Source: Siphlonurus alternatus
Lineage: Eukaryota; Arthropoda; Insecta; Ephemeroptera; Siphlonuridae
Assembly: GCA_949825025.1 (NCBI GenBank)
Contig: OX463788.1
Coordinates: 26,430,069-26,494,068, forward strand
Direction: 5' to 3'
Length of the DNA stretch: 64,000 bases
A program made the position numbers and the translations under genes. Under the pieces are notes generated by a model. It did not search any database, was not told the origin of the DNA, and saw only the letters and a list, made by a program, of their open reading frames with translations. Positions 54,001 through 63,878 of the stretch are shown piece by piece (position 1 is the stretch's first letter; each line of letters opens with the position of its first letter).

Positions 54001-55128
54001 ACATCACCCGAGGAGCTCAGTCGAGAGACTGTACCTTTCACTTCATGTAGGTGGAAGAGGTTTGCTGAGCATGGAGTTGATGTGTCGTCAGCAGGAGTTG
54101 AAACTTCGGCGGTACTTTGTGTCACGTGGTGATGGGTTGCATGCAGCTATTTGCAACCAGGACCGTGGCTACACTCCGCTACATTTGAGTGAGCAAGAGT
54201 TTCAGCCTGCCATTAGAACTCAGGCTGACAGAGTTTTGGAGTGGTCAACAAAAGCATTGCATGGTCGGTTTGCTGCAGCGTTGTCTTCGGATCAGGTGGA
54301 CACCAAGAGTTCCACTGAGTGGCTGCGGACAAGTGGGTTGTTTGCGGAGACAGAGGGCTTTGTCTGTGCCATACAGGATCAGGTCATCAGGACTAGGGCG
54401 TATGAGCGACACATCCTCAAAGTCAACATCAGTGACCGGTGTCGTCTTTGCAAGCAAGCTAACGAGTCCATTCAGCATGTCACTGGGGGCTGTCCAGTGC
54501 TTGCTCCAAAAGAGTACTTCGAGCGCCACAATTCTGTTGCCAAAGTTGTACATCAAGCTTTGGCCAAGAAAGTTGGTCTCATTGAGACAGAGGTTCCGCA
54601 CTATAAGTGCAAGCCGGAACAAGTTCTCCGTAATCAGGATGCAAAAATCCTGTGGGATTCTGCCATCACCACAGATAGAGCTGTTGAAGCAAACAGACCT
54701 GATCTTGTTCTCTTCGACAAGAAAGCTCGAACAGCGGTGATTGTCGACATTGCTGTCCCGCTGGACGAGAATCTTGTGACCACAGTTGCGGAGAAAAAGC
54801 GCAAGTACCAGCCACTTGCTGTCGAGCTCAAAGACATGTACCAGCTCTGTAGTGTTGATGTGGTTCCAGTTGTGATCTCTAGTAACGATCTTGTAACCAA
54901 AGACTGGTCATTTGCCAGAGAGAAGTTGGCTCTCAAAGAATACCACATGCGTGTCATGCAGAAGGCTGCTATTCTTGGCACGGCTAACATTGTGCGCAAG
55001 GTTTTGAGCTTGTAGCACCCCCGCATGTGTACCCGCAATCCCCTCTCAATGTTTGGTACGGGCGCTTGCACCTTGGCTTGATTGAGCCCGGTGTTAGTGC
55101 TTATGAAGAAGAAAGCAAGAAAAAGACA
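51062..55128 (+). mobile_element. R4/Dong-like non-LTR retrotransposon, apparently full length, in a (TAA)n microsatellite
   Basis: 4.07 kb, much more GC-rich than its surroundings. The 5' junction is AATAATAATAA then CCCCCACTTCTCC, and the 3' junction is AAAAAGACA then TAATAATAATAATA. The 5' leader (51062-51310) carries the short hairpin CCACCTTGTCGTGG; the 3' untranslated part is 113 bp. One long ORF only, restriction-like endonuclease type. From memory, Dong-type R4-clade elements use TAA-repeat targets, which fits. Confidence 0.88.
51311..55015 (+). CDS. Retrotransposon polyprotein: Myb-like DNA-binding, reverse transcriptase, zinc knuckle, restriction-like endonuclease
   Basis: Intact 1234 residues. 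Order seen: Ser/Ala/Gly-rich leader; Myb/SANT-like segment about 112-175 (KWTKDMNMSVMRAYY); Glu-rich patch about 200-225; long basic coiled-coil-like region about 330-430; reverse transcriptase about 500-850 with YRPITCLPTLYKIF, motif A VDYKKAFDSV (Asp638), GIFQGDSLSPL and the catalytic YMDDL (Asp745, Asp746); C-x2-C-x8-H-x4-C knuckle at Cys1044, Cys1047, His1056, Cys1061; and endonuclease motif RPDLVLFD..IVDIAVP (Asp1131, Asp1146) then EKKRKYQPL. This layout is that of R2/R4-group elements. The product would nick target DNA and prime cDNA there. The first ATG is used; an in-frame Met at codon 27 is an alternative. No stop or frameshift was seen, so the copy may be active. Confidence 0.93.
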   Translation: MWDRGFPPGELFLGLFFSTSTLDKENMESSLKERVNGDRSKGRAGGSGTGPSVSNELPVPVERGESSSQHRGRRGAAPLRATASAAAPAAQAGGGLEEPRAPLTAAGLVRQRTKWTKDMNMSVMRAYYRSTNIEREMEGYRVRMFDEWKKIFPDTTMDEQRVCSQLRSIMSRGALSAAELDKIKGEIAQELQLHQQQAPSSGSEGEEEDVVEEVLPQPELEREGAESQHHMEGDLRDKLGDVYESFKLQYQGVPLESRPRIPKLRCNVQVFSCVAVADQMLKTDLAGSSLEEVAGLVHCAALAVCQVLGVKIKNRSQRQARKRSSQEYVPAWRKRIEEKINRARRDISHLAAFFADQDGCSKKVLAGIRLIARSIKVRRTDRDFEKKLREKEEQLRQRIAALGARIRRYNEAAKRRQQESLFAADQKLFYRKLEEKGKEEQFQRPPKAETMAEFWSSIWSEPKQHSEDAYWLREEEEECRDIPAMPAVSITLADVQAAIRKTQNWKAPGVDGIHNFWWKYFKTTHQALATHFHEALEDPSIVPRFCTLGITYMKPKSGDSLNPKNYRPITCLPTLYKIFTSILSIKIYDHLVANGLLAEEQNGCRKGTRGCRELLVVDAVVSQQARRKHRNISVGWVDYKKAFDSVPHSWLLSVLHIYKIHPCIVQILTSCMGMWRTCLHVNQGGVSYKTREMRISRGIFQGDSLSPLWFCLALNPLSRMLRTSGYGYVLQRNPEVRISHQFYMDDLKLYASGEDQLHSMFELVKSFSDAICMEFGLDKCAVVHVRKGEIQDPQEGLRLMGGTVIQDLGVEENYKYLGLQQLIGIKDVDARKQVEKKVLSRVNKICKSFVSARNKITAINAWAIPLAGYTFGVVRWSETSLQAFDRKVRTTLTKHRIHHPRSSVERLYLSLHVGGRGLLSMELMCRQQELKLRRYFVSRGDGLHAAICNQDRGYTPLHLSEQEFQPAIRTQADRVLEWSTKALHGRFAAALSSDQVDTKSSTEWLRTSGLFAETEGFVCAIQDQVIRTRAYERHILKVNISDRCRLCKQANESIQHVTGGCPVLAPKEYFERHNSVAKVVHQALAKKVGLIETEVPHYKCKPEQVLRNQDAKILWDSAITTDRAVEANRPDLVLFDKKARTAVIVDIAVPLDENLVTTVAEKKRKYQPLAVELKDMYQLCSVDVVPVVISSNDLVTKDWSFAREKLALKEYHMRVMQKAAILGTANIVRKVLSL

Positions 55129-55892
55129 TAATAATAATAATACCCTAATGTTCTGCAGTTTGCAATAATCTTATGCACTTCTTACAATGAAAATATTGGA
55201 TTATTACGTTTTGTTTTTATGTTATATTTTATTTTATATTTTTCTGGCCTAGACTAACAAGAGACATTGATACATATTAAAGACTGAAGAGAAACTGAAA
55301 ATATCGTAATTATGCTTAAAACTTAAGGTTTGCATGAGTATTGTAGCTAGAACAATTTGAAAATTAAATAGAACATGATGCAGTTTGGTCCTCAGAAAAT
55401 TCCGCACTGAAAGAAGTGTGGAACAGAATTCTTGATGTCATACGAATTAATATTAAGCACGCCTAGTTTGAGCACTTTGTTCCAGTGTCTGCATGCGTTT
55501 GATTTGACTTCAAGCTTCAAACAAGCTGAGCAAGCAATAATGACAGCAAATGTGTTGCACATTGAATAACTACAGTATAATTATGCACTTTTTTGCTTGA
55601 GTTCCTCCTGCTGCAAAATTGTTTCTAATTCACTACAGTATATTTTTATAATTACATATTATGTTATTTATACTGGTTACTGTATATCATATGAGAGGTA
55701 AAAAAAAAATAACAAAAAATTATATTTATAATTGTATACTGTATCAGTATGTAAATAAATACCAGTAACTCATTCATAAAAAAATAACCCAATTGGTGAT
55801 CTGGTCTGAGGAAAAGAAAGGCATAATTCCTTCTGAATGTAATTACAATTACAGTATTTTTTTATGTCTTAGTTTATACATACATCATATAG

Positions 55893-55973
<81 letters not shown>

Positions 55974-55976
55974 TAT
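55129..55976. other. AT-rich intergenic, (TA)n at right end
   Basis: After the TAA repeats there is no recognised gene. A (TA)n tract at about 55890-55976 borders the next element. Confidence 0.5.
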
Positions 55977-56439
55977 CAGGGGCGGCTCGTGCCCCTTTTC
56001 CGCGGGGGTGCTGCCTGACATGGGACCAGCAGAACACCATGGGGGGTTTGGGGGGCGGAGTCCCGCAATGGCCCGCCGCAGGCGCGATTTATTTAAGGAC
56101 ACGCCCCTTTTTAGGGTAAAATTATGACAAAATCATATAATAATGCTCTCAACAAAGAAGCAGAAATTATCTGAAAACAAAAAATGCATGCATTTTATTT
56201 ATAATTTGTTATGACATGCACTTATGCGAGCCCTTTTGAAATCGTGATTGAATGTTTCAAACTTAATATAATATCCAATTTTTAATTATTTTTTTTAATT
56301 CATAAGTCTTTTCACGTGGTAAGAAAAATATATAAAAATAAATATTGTTTTAAGCCTTTTTTTTAAATAATAGTGTCAATCAAACTGCATTGTTAATATG
56401 AAACCTGAATGTCTGGTATAATTTTTACGCAATGTATAT

Positions 56440-56990
56440 AATGAATATCAAATAAATCGATCATGGTATATACAATATGTACAAAATTAGGCAACAACCA
56501 GAATCTAATATAAATTTTTAAAGACAAAATTTAATAAAAAAATAAAAAATGAAATTTTTATAAGAAAAAATTGCATTATTAAACATTATTTCATTATTAT
56601 TAGTATTTATTTAATTGAGAAAAAAATAATCGTAATCCTGTTAAGGTAGAGATAACATGGATCAGCTGACCTAATGCTAAAAAAATCTCAGTTATGAAAA
56701 TTACGAAAAAAAAAATTTTTTTTTCATAATTTTCATGAATGAGATTTTTTTAGCATTGTGTCAGCTGATTCGTGTTATCTCTACCTTAACAGGATTACGA
56801 TTATTTTTTCTCAATTAAATAAATACTAATAATAATGAAATAATGTTTAATAATGTAATTTTTTCTTATAAAAATTTCATTTCTTATTTTTTTATTAAAT
56901 TTTGTCTTTAAAAATTTATATTAGATTCTGGTTGTTGCCTAATTTTGTACATATATTATAGTATGTACCATGATCGATTTATTTGATGTT
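56440..56990. repeat. Near-perfect 550-bp palindrome with TTAA element at its centre
   Basis: The arms (ATCGATCATGGTA..CAACAACCAGAATC and complement) run into TCCTG-TTAA on the left and TTAA-CAGGA on the right. Between the TTAAs lies a 141-bp palindromic element. Confidence 0.88.
56645..56785. mobile_element. TTAA MITE, GGTAGAGATAACATGGATCA ends
   Basis: 141 bp flanked by TTAA (56641-56644, 56786-56789). Ends GGTAGAGATAAC / GTTATCTCTACC, inner CAGCTGA and GCTAAAAAAATCTCA arms, A/T-run core. Ends resemble the GGGTAAGATAAC family. Confidence 0.82.
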
Positions 56991-57928
56991 CATGCAGTTC
57001 TGATCACCCTATAATTACGACACATCGGTATAATTGACTTGAGCGCGCATATGACTCATATGAGAAACCTCTCGAGCGGTATAACAGATCAAAGATCCCA
57101 TTTTTTTTATTATTGTTTTATTTTTTTTTTAGCCATGCAATATTTCTTTGATTACTATCGCATATTTGCTGCTAAATAATGTACTGCCGGTACACGCAAA
57201 CCCGGGAAAATAAGCTATATATTTTTCTCATCCTGGAGTAGTTAACGTTTTCTTATATTTTGTATACTAGTACACTTCTACAACTTGTTTTTGTTTTATT
57301 GTTTTATTTTTATGTTTGAATTTTCACATTAATGGTATAAAATGCTGTAGTGAATAATTAATAAATAAATAGCTCCCATGTATATCGACTTGTTCCTGGT
57401 AAACTTATAATTTATAATAAAATACATGGTCGCGATTCACGAACGAATTAAGTTATCCAGATTTCTCACTTAATTAATTCGATCGACGTTTAGTGCCATC
57501 GAGTTAGACTGGCGCTAACTGCGTGGTTGGTAAGAAACCTGTTGTTGTCGTTGTTCGTTGATCTCACGATTGTTTACATGCATGCACCACTTAATTTTCA
57601 AAAGACAAGTGTTGGTTCTTTTGGGACAGTCATGTTTTTATTAAAGTAAAATAAAAGTGCTGGTCTTCAATGTCTTCATTCCTCAGATGCTTCAATATAT
57701 TTAGTCAATCTTTGTTAGTAAATTCACTGATTAATGTAATTAAAATTTTGTTAATCTGCTCAATGAAACCATATTACAGGAAAAGTCTTCGAAGTGTTGT
57801 TTAAATTATTCCCGCATGTCAAATACCACAAGCTCATTGGTTCTGTTGAACCAATGAGCTTGCGGGTACTGCCGATCGCACAGTCCCTGATCGCTCCAAA
57901 ATCACACGGCTTGAGTGGGAGTTGAAGA

Positions 57929-58344
57929 CAGTGATGTTAGTCCGCGCATATTCGCGGCGAATATGCGCGCATATTCGCATATTCGCGCATATTCGCGGGC
58001 AATCTGCGGCCGCATATGCGCGCATATTCGCGAATATTGAAAATTGACTTTCCCGCCACAAAAATAGCAATTTAAAACTGGTTAAAACTACAGTAAATGC
58101 TGCAGAGAGTCTTTTCTTATTTTTCTTGGTATAATCCCTTGCTTAATTAGTGTTTGGATTAAATTAGAGTTAATTAATCATGGAATTAAAGCAATCGGCC
58201 TTTCAGGCTGCCGAGGTGCTCACGTGATTTTAATTGCGCGCGGCCGCCATCTTGAAAGTATCTTTCGCGCATATGCGCGCATTTGCGCGCATATTCGCAT
58301 GCGCATATTCGCGGACCAATCTTCGCGCGAATTTCACATCACTG
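57929..58344. mobile_element. hAT-like MITE with GCGCATATTCGCG subterminal arrays (copy 2)
   Basis: 416 bp, ends CAGTGATG / CATCACTG, perfect 8-bp duplication GTTGAAGA (57921-57928, 58345-58352). Subterminal arrays of GCGCATATTCGCG words at 57946-58035 and 58264-58330. Short alanine/arginine/cysteine-rich frames across them are artefacts. Confidence 0.92.
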
Positions 58345-58614
58345 GTTGAAGAGGAGGAGAATGAGGGTGGGAACACCTGGGGAACACTGCTTTGGGCTAC
58401 TGCTAGTAGTGGCAGTACCTTCCGCTGGGCAGCGCTGAGGGAATAAATTTACGCGGCAGCGGCAAAAATTTCATGATTTTAAATGTTAGAACTGATAAAA
58501 ATTTGCTGGAAAGTTCAGAAAAATTATAGGAATATTTGATGTTTCTAATTGTGTGTTTGTTTCCAAAATTTCTGAGGGGGCTGCAGTACCGCAGTACTAT
58601 AGTACGAGCCGCCC

Positions 58615-58617
<3 letters not shown>

Positions 58618-58652
<35 letters not shown>
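58618..58652. repeat. (TA)n microsatellite
   Basis: About 17 TA units directly right of the hAT-like element; pairs with the TA tract on its left side. Confidence 0.9.
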
Positions 58653-58655
<3 letters not shown>

Positions 58656-58973
58656 TATGGACATTATGTTTCCAAGCAAATCACTTTGGGGCAAAGGAAT
58701 CACAAAGTCAATGGAAATGGCTGCCATAAAATTGCACAGCAAGTTCTTAAATATATTCGAGTTTGATCCCTCTAGAGGGGAAAAAATAAAAAAAAAACTA
58801 TAAACTGTCTTAAATGTCTTAAATCAGATTTTTATTTAATTTAATTCTCTTGTTTATTTCATTTTACAAATTAATAAATAAATATAAATAAAATTATATA
58901 AACAAACAAAAACCTCGAGAAGTAACCCTTCCCCCCTCTTACTGAAGTCAATCTTGTGTCGTTAATCTTGCAG

Positions 58974-61900
58974 GTATCACGTCTGGTGATCCTTCATGAG
59001 GAGGCCGAAGATGGCAATGCAATGCCGGACTTGGAGCGGCCCGTGCAGGCTGTGAGTCGTGCCGTCGCCAACCTGGTCAAGGTGGGTCGAGAGACCATAA
59101 ACTCGAGCGACGATGCTATCCTCAAGCAAGACATGCCCGCTGCTCTGCACCGCGTGGAAAGTGCCTCCAAGTTCCTCGAGGAGGCTTCTGCCATGCTCAA
59201 GCATGATCCTTTCTCTGGACCTGCGAGGTGAGTCTCTGACACAAAACTTGGTGCATGGAGGCTTACGACCTTTTATACCGTAAAATAAATAATTAGTTTG
59301 CAAAAAAAACTAAAACAGTGTTGGATTTAGTGTGATAGACTGAAAATAGCAGCAGGGCTCTTTCAGTTTTTTTTTTTTTTTTTCTTTTAACTTCTATCCA
59401 GAAATTTGAATATGTTTTCACCCACTAAATTAATGGAAATTTGTTTCCATAATCATCCGATTAACTGAATGTATTGAGTAGTATACAGCAGATAAATATT
59501 TGTTCTGTAGTAGAAATGTAAGCTGAAGATTTCGAAATGTTCAACCTTTGGCTCTATAGAGGGGATTGCGCTGACGTCATGCGAGGAGGGCCAGAATGCA
59601 CGGACTAGCATATAAACAAAGTGTACAATAATTTTTTTACTTAACTTAATAAAATAAATCAACTTTAAATACTTCAATAATACTTTAACAGCACTCGATA
59701 GAACTCATAAAAAAAATCGCACCGCCAAAAAACTGTTAAAAGTATTTTTATAATTTTTTTTCGTCATTTTGCCTATGCTCACTTTATAATCTGGCCTTCC
59801 TAAACTTTCTCTTTTCCCTCCCTCCTGCGCCCCCTTCGCAATGTGTTTGTATAGGGAAACCCCTCTCCCGCCTCACGTAAACATAAACAGAAATCAGCTC
59901 TATAAGCCACCATGCTAAAAAATTTGAATTTTTTCTCAAGAACTATTAAAACTTTCAATTTTTAATTTTCTTCTACCCTCTCATTTAGGAGTCTTCTGAT
60001 ATATTTTGAATCAAGATTTTATTTTCCTTGTATAGTTAAATTAACTTGATGTTTTAGACCTTTAGGTAAATACTATAACTAACTACTGTTGACAATGACC
60101 TTGTATTGAAATTTGCAGGAAAAAACTTATTGAGGGCTCACGAGGTATATTGCAAGGAACCTCTGCACTGCTGCTGTGCTTTGATGAATCAGAAGTGCGG
60201 AAGATCATTCGTGAGTGCAAGAAGGTGCTGGACTACTTGGCAGTTGCTGAGGTCATAGAGACCATGGAAGACTTGGTGCAGTTCCTCAAGGATCTAAGTC
60301 CTTGTCTCAGCAAGGTTAGTATCAGCTGGCACTGCAACTAAAGAATGTTTATGTTTCTACCCAAAGCCGAATTCGGCCCAAGGCCGAAAAAAATGCACAG
60401 AACTAATTGCATCGTGGAATGCTCCAAAACAGAAATCAATTCAAATTTTGGCTTTTTGGCTTTGGGTCATTCTCATTTGACTAGAAGTAGTTTGGAGCAT
60501 CGTGGTTTGACCCAAAACTGAAATTTGAATTCATTTCGGGTTTGGAGCATACCCGCGATGCTCCAATCTAGTTCTGCACATTTTTTTCAACCTTATTAAG
60601 TAACCCGTTGTTTTTCTGATATTTTTTTTTATCCTTAATTTTACAAATTACAGTACATATTTTTTGGTCCCTTCAACCTTGTACTCAGGGGCGGATCCAG
60701 CTTGCGGCTTTTGGGGGGGCGGTGCCCTATCCCGCAATATTAAAATTGGGGGTGGGAGGGGGGTGACGGGTGGAATGGGGGGTGACGGGTGGGAGGGGGG
60801 TGACGGGTGGGAGGGAGGGTGACGGTGGGGGGGGGGGGTAACACCTTCAATATATTTTGGGACCTTGGGGGGGGGGGGCGATTGGGTGATGCAACAAAAA
60901 AAAATTATTTTGGAGACAATGTATCAATTCGCAAAAGTTAATGCATTAAATGAAAAAAGAGTTGTAATTCAACCTTGTGGCATACCTATGCAGAGTAATG
61001 AGTCTATGTTACTATTGTTTAACTTTGTTGCTGTTATGGTAGGTATCCCGAGAAGTTGGTGCGCGAGAAAAAGAGCTGACACACCAAGTGCACCGAGAGA
61101 TTTTGGTGCGTTGTCTTGAGCAAGTCAAAACCCTGGCACCTATCCTCATCTGCAGCATGAAAATCTTCATTCACATCATCTCACAAGGTAAGTGTTATCA
61201 TAATCACTATGTTAAATGCTATTTTCATCACTCTTAGCCTTAAATCATCTGACTGGCTTACATGTTCCAACATTATTTTTATTTTTTTAAGTGAAGAATG
61301 ACAGCTGTTGTAATACTCTTTGATGCTTTCTCAGGAGGCAAAGGTGCAGAGGAAGCAGCAGAGAATCGCAACTACCTAGCTCAGCGAATGACTGATGAGA
61401 TCCACGAGATAATCCGTGTGCTGCAGCTGACAACATACGATGAGGAAGAGTGGGATGCAGATGACCTCACTGTGATGAAGAAGGCACAAAATGCCATTGA
61501 CAGCAAGTTGCAGGCTGCACATGACTGGCTTGAGGTGAGTAACCAAATACAATAAATATTTCTTGGTCCTAAAACAGTTAGATAGGGAAATACTTTACAT
61601 GTTAAAAAACCTTGAATTTATGAATACTCGACTTTACAAAATTTCAAAGTGCTCAAATGGTCCCGACAGAGCACTAACCTTGGAATTAACCAGCACACAT
61701 TGCCTCCAGGTAATATATGTAATCACAATCTGTTTTAAGAGTGTATTTGATTGGCTAGATTAGCTAACATAAACTATGGTTATCTGCTTCTGGCTTCTTC
61801 GGCAAACTGTTCCGAAGGTTGACAAAATTAGTCGAGTACCAAACTTTTTAAATTTGCTGTTCTTTCATTATATCATTTTTGAAAAAATTCTTGGCCTATT

Positions 61901-63691
61901 TTCAATAATATTTTTCTAAACAATGCATTCATGTAAAAAAAAAATCAATACTTTCTTCAGCAATGACCATTGTATAGTTCCTGTTACACATATAGTTTTT
62001 TTTTCTTTTTCTGTTATTATTATTAGTCTTTTATTAAACACAGAAAGTGTACATATTAACAGCACTAGAAACATACATTATAGAAAAACATTACAATAGA
62101 ACACATAAAACATACATACAAAACATATATAATAGTTACAGAATAATAGAACAATAGAAAATGATAATAAAACAATATAAAATAAAATAACAGATGATAC
62201 TAACAGCCTGTTACATCATAATAATAATATATCATATATATAATCACATATATAAAACAAAATATGACATAGAAAATAGATAGAATAAAAAACTTATTGC
62301 TTCATTGCTATTCAAAATCTATAGACTATATGAAATCTCCCCTGGCATAATCGCTAATAGGCTTAATTCTAGATTTACAGATATTTAAATGATATTGGCT
62401 ACAATATTCATTACATAATTTACATACACAAGATTGTTCAGCTTTATGATAACCAGAAGATTTACAAATTAGATGGTGGAAGCCGTGAACAGCCTGGCGA
62501 GTTAAGACATTTCTAACATTGGATCTATCCATTTGGGGCAGACACCAATGTTTACATGTCATAGCATCAGTGCTGTAAAACTCAGGATTAATATCCTGAG
62601 CTTTTTGATTCCTGACAGCTATAAAATTGGAATATTGATCTGTCGTTGGAAGTTTAAACATTTCTTTGATTTCTGTAATAAAATAATTGGAATCTATCAG
62701 TTTTCTGTTATTTTCTGTTATTAGAATGCTTATTGAATTTTGGTACAGGACCCCTTGGCACTGCGAGGAGGAGTTGGCGAGAAGTCGGTTCGCCAGATCC
62801 TGAGCCATGCTGGCAGAGTGGCCGAGCGTTCTCTTCCTGGAGACAGTGAGGCGGTACGCAAGCTGTGTGGGGACATCACTGCCATGACAGATGCCCTCTG
62901 TGAGCTGCGCCAGGAAGGCAAGGGAGCCACACCACAGGTATAGATCTCGTACTCTCAAGAAAGCATACAAAATCTGTAATACAGAATCTATAGAGTTATT
63001 TAAATGTAATCTGGACGTTTTATTGTGTTTTAAATTCATAGTATCATATTCAGAGCATTTTCTTGTCAAACAAGTTAAAAACAGCAGCAAAATGAAATAT
63101 ATATTTACAGCTCCATATTGTTCAATAATATTTTGCATTACATTTTTATTTAATTACAATACTGTATTCATTTTTTATTTAATTTTTCCTGATCAAAATG
63201 TATTTTTATAATTATGCAAAAAAAAATTACAATTATAGTCATTCGATAGCTTTTAAAATAAATGTAACATTATTTACTATGAAGCAAAATTTTATATTTT
63301 TGTTTATCATAAATGTGCTTACTGTAGTGTGTATATGAGGAATACATAAGTTGAGTTTAAAGAACAAATTTTTTTAATTTTTTTTAATTTTTATCTTTAT
63401 ATACATTAAATGATCATGATTACAAGGCATTCTGGGAGAAGTATGTTTGCTGACTGTGCTTGTTTTGGGCAGGCTCAATCACTAAGCCACGGCATTCAGG
63501 AGAAGCTGGGGGAACTGCAGCGCTTAGTGATGCGCTCGGTGCTGGGTGTGGAGAAGTGTGGCATGGCCCAGCCGGCACACACAGTGAGTGGACGCCTCGA
63601 ACAGGCTCGCCGCTGGTTGGCTCACCCAGACAGAGACGACCGTGGCCTTGGACAACGTGCCATCGCACTTATTGTGGAAGAAGGAAAAAAG
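58974..63691 (+). CDS. VCL: Vinculin, D1-D2 head portion (six exons, 401 residues; both ends missing)
   Basis: Cytoskeletal adaptor linking integrin and cadherin adhesions to actin; the head binds talin and alpha-catenin. Exons: 58974-59227, 60119-60314, 61043-61187, 61335-61534, 62749-62937, 63473-63691; phases join exactly. Seen in order: [116 protein letters not shown]; a D2-like [19 protein letters not shown]; and [19 protein letters not shown]. The order matches vertebrate vinculin from about residue 20 rather than alpha-catenin. The first exon (about 19 codons) was not found upstream, and the gene continues beyond the window. Segment 61043-61187 is the most divergent. Confidence 0.94.
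60386..60585. mobile_element. Palindromic MITE in vinculin intron
   Basis: AAAATGCACAGAACTAATTG..GGAATGCTCCAAA pairs with TTTGGAGCATACCCGCG..TAGTTCTGCACATTTTT. The neighbouring AAAGCCGAATTCGG word recurs near 29862. Confidence 0.75.
60687..60890. mobile_element. GC-run element fragment with GGGTGACGGGTGGGA tandem units
   Basis: Begins CAGGGGCGGATCCAGC like the CAGGCGCGGATCCA family. The interior has about four GGGGGGTGACGGGTGGGA-like units and long G runs. The right end is unclear. Confidence 0.65.
62020..62710 (-). mobile_element. 5'-truncated LINE insertion in vinculin intron
   Basis: 691 bp flanked by TTTTCTGTTATTA (62007-62019, 62711-62723). Minus orientation: ORF end then about 300 bp of 3' untranslated DNA ending AAAAGACTAATAATA. 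Its last 165 bp are essentially identical to 19717-19874. The right edge is only 25-40 bases from the acceptor of the 62749 exon. Confidence 0.88.
62326..62710 (-). CDS. LINE ORF2 C-terminal fragment with CCHC-type knuckle
   Basis: About 128 codons open to a stop at 62326. The end contains [18 protein letters not shown] then C-x2-C-x7-H-x3-C ([16 protein letters not shown]), a zinc-knuckle as found after the reverse transcriptase in several non-LTR clades. The longer frame upstream of 62710 is antisense vinculin exon and not part of it. The reverse transcriptase itself is absent, so the fragment is dead. Confidence 0.65.
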
Positions 63692-63869
63692 GTAAGAAAC
63701 AACCCTCATCGTTTAAAAAAGGAACAGTGCTCTAAACCTCGTGCAAAGAACTCATTTGGCTTGGCTGTGATAATATTTTCACCTCTTATTTATTTTTTAT
63801 TATTTTTTTTTATGAATTTCTTTGGAAAACACCACTAATTGACTGAATCTATTTTCTTTGCTCGCAAAG

Positions 63870-63878
63870 GATAAAAAG
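63870..63878 (+). other. Candidate 9-nt vinculin microexon (Asp-Lys-Lys)
   Basis: TTTTCTTTGCTCGCAAAG precedes GATAAAAAG, which is followed by GTGAGC. The splice sites are plausible and the length keeps phase 0 after the exon ending 63691. It may be chance. Confidence 0.25.

Larger units (their letters stand above)
55977..58617. mobile_element. 2.64-kb hAT-like element, CAGGGGCGGCTCGT ends
   Basis: TIRs CAGGGGCGGCTCGTGCC and GTACGAGCCGCCCCTG, flanks AAATATAT / ATATATAT. The left subterminal block 56045-56125 is homologous (inverted) to the right end of 17305-18131. It carries a large palindrome (56440-56990) and a nested hAT-like MITE (57929-58344). No transposase frame was recognised. Confidence 0.72.

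Noticed and set aside
54189..54740. 183-codon frame inside the retrotransposon ORF
   Set aside because: Alternative-frame shadow of the 1234-codon ORF with no motif of its own.
57834..58446. Cys/Ala/Arg-rich frames on both strands
   Set aside because: They translate the GCGCATATTCGCG subterminal arrays of a hAT-like MITE.
62326..63138. 270-codon minus frame as a single gene
   Set aside because: Its upstream part is antisense to the vinculin exon 62749-62937; only the part left of 62710 belongs to the LINE.
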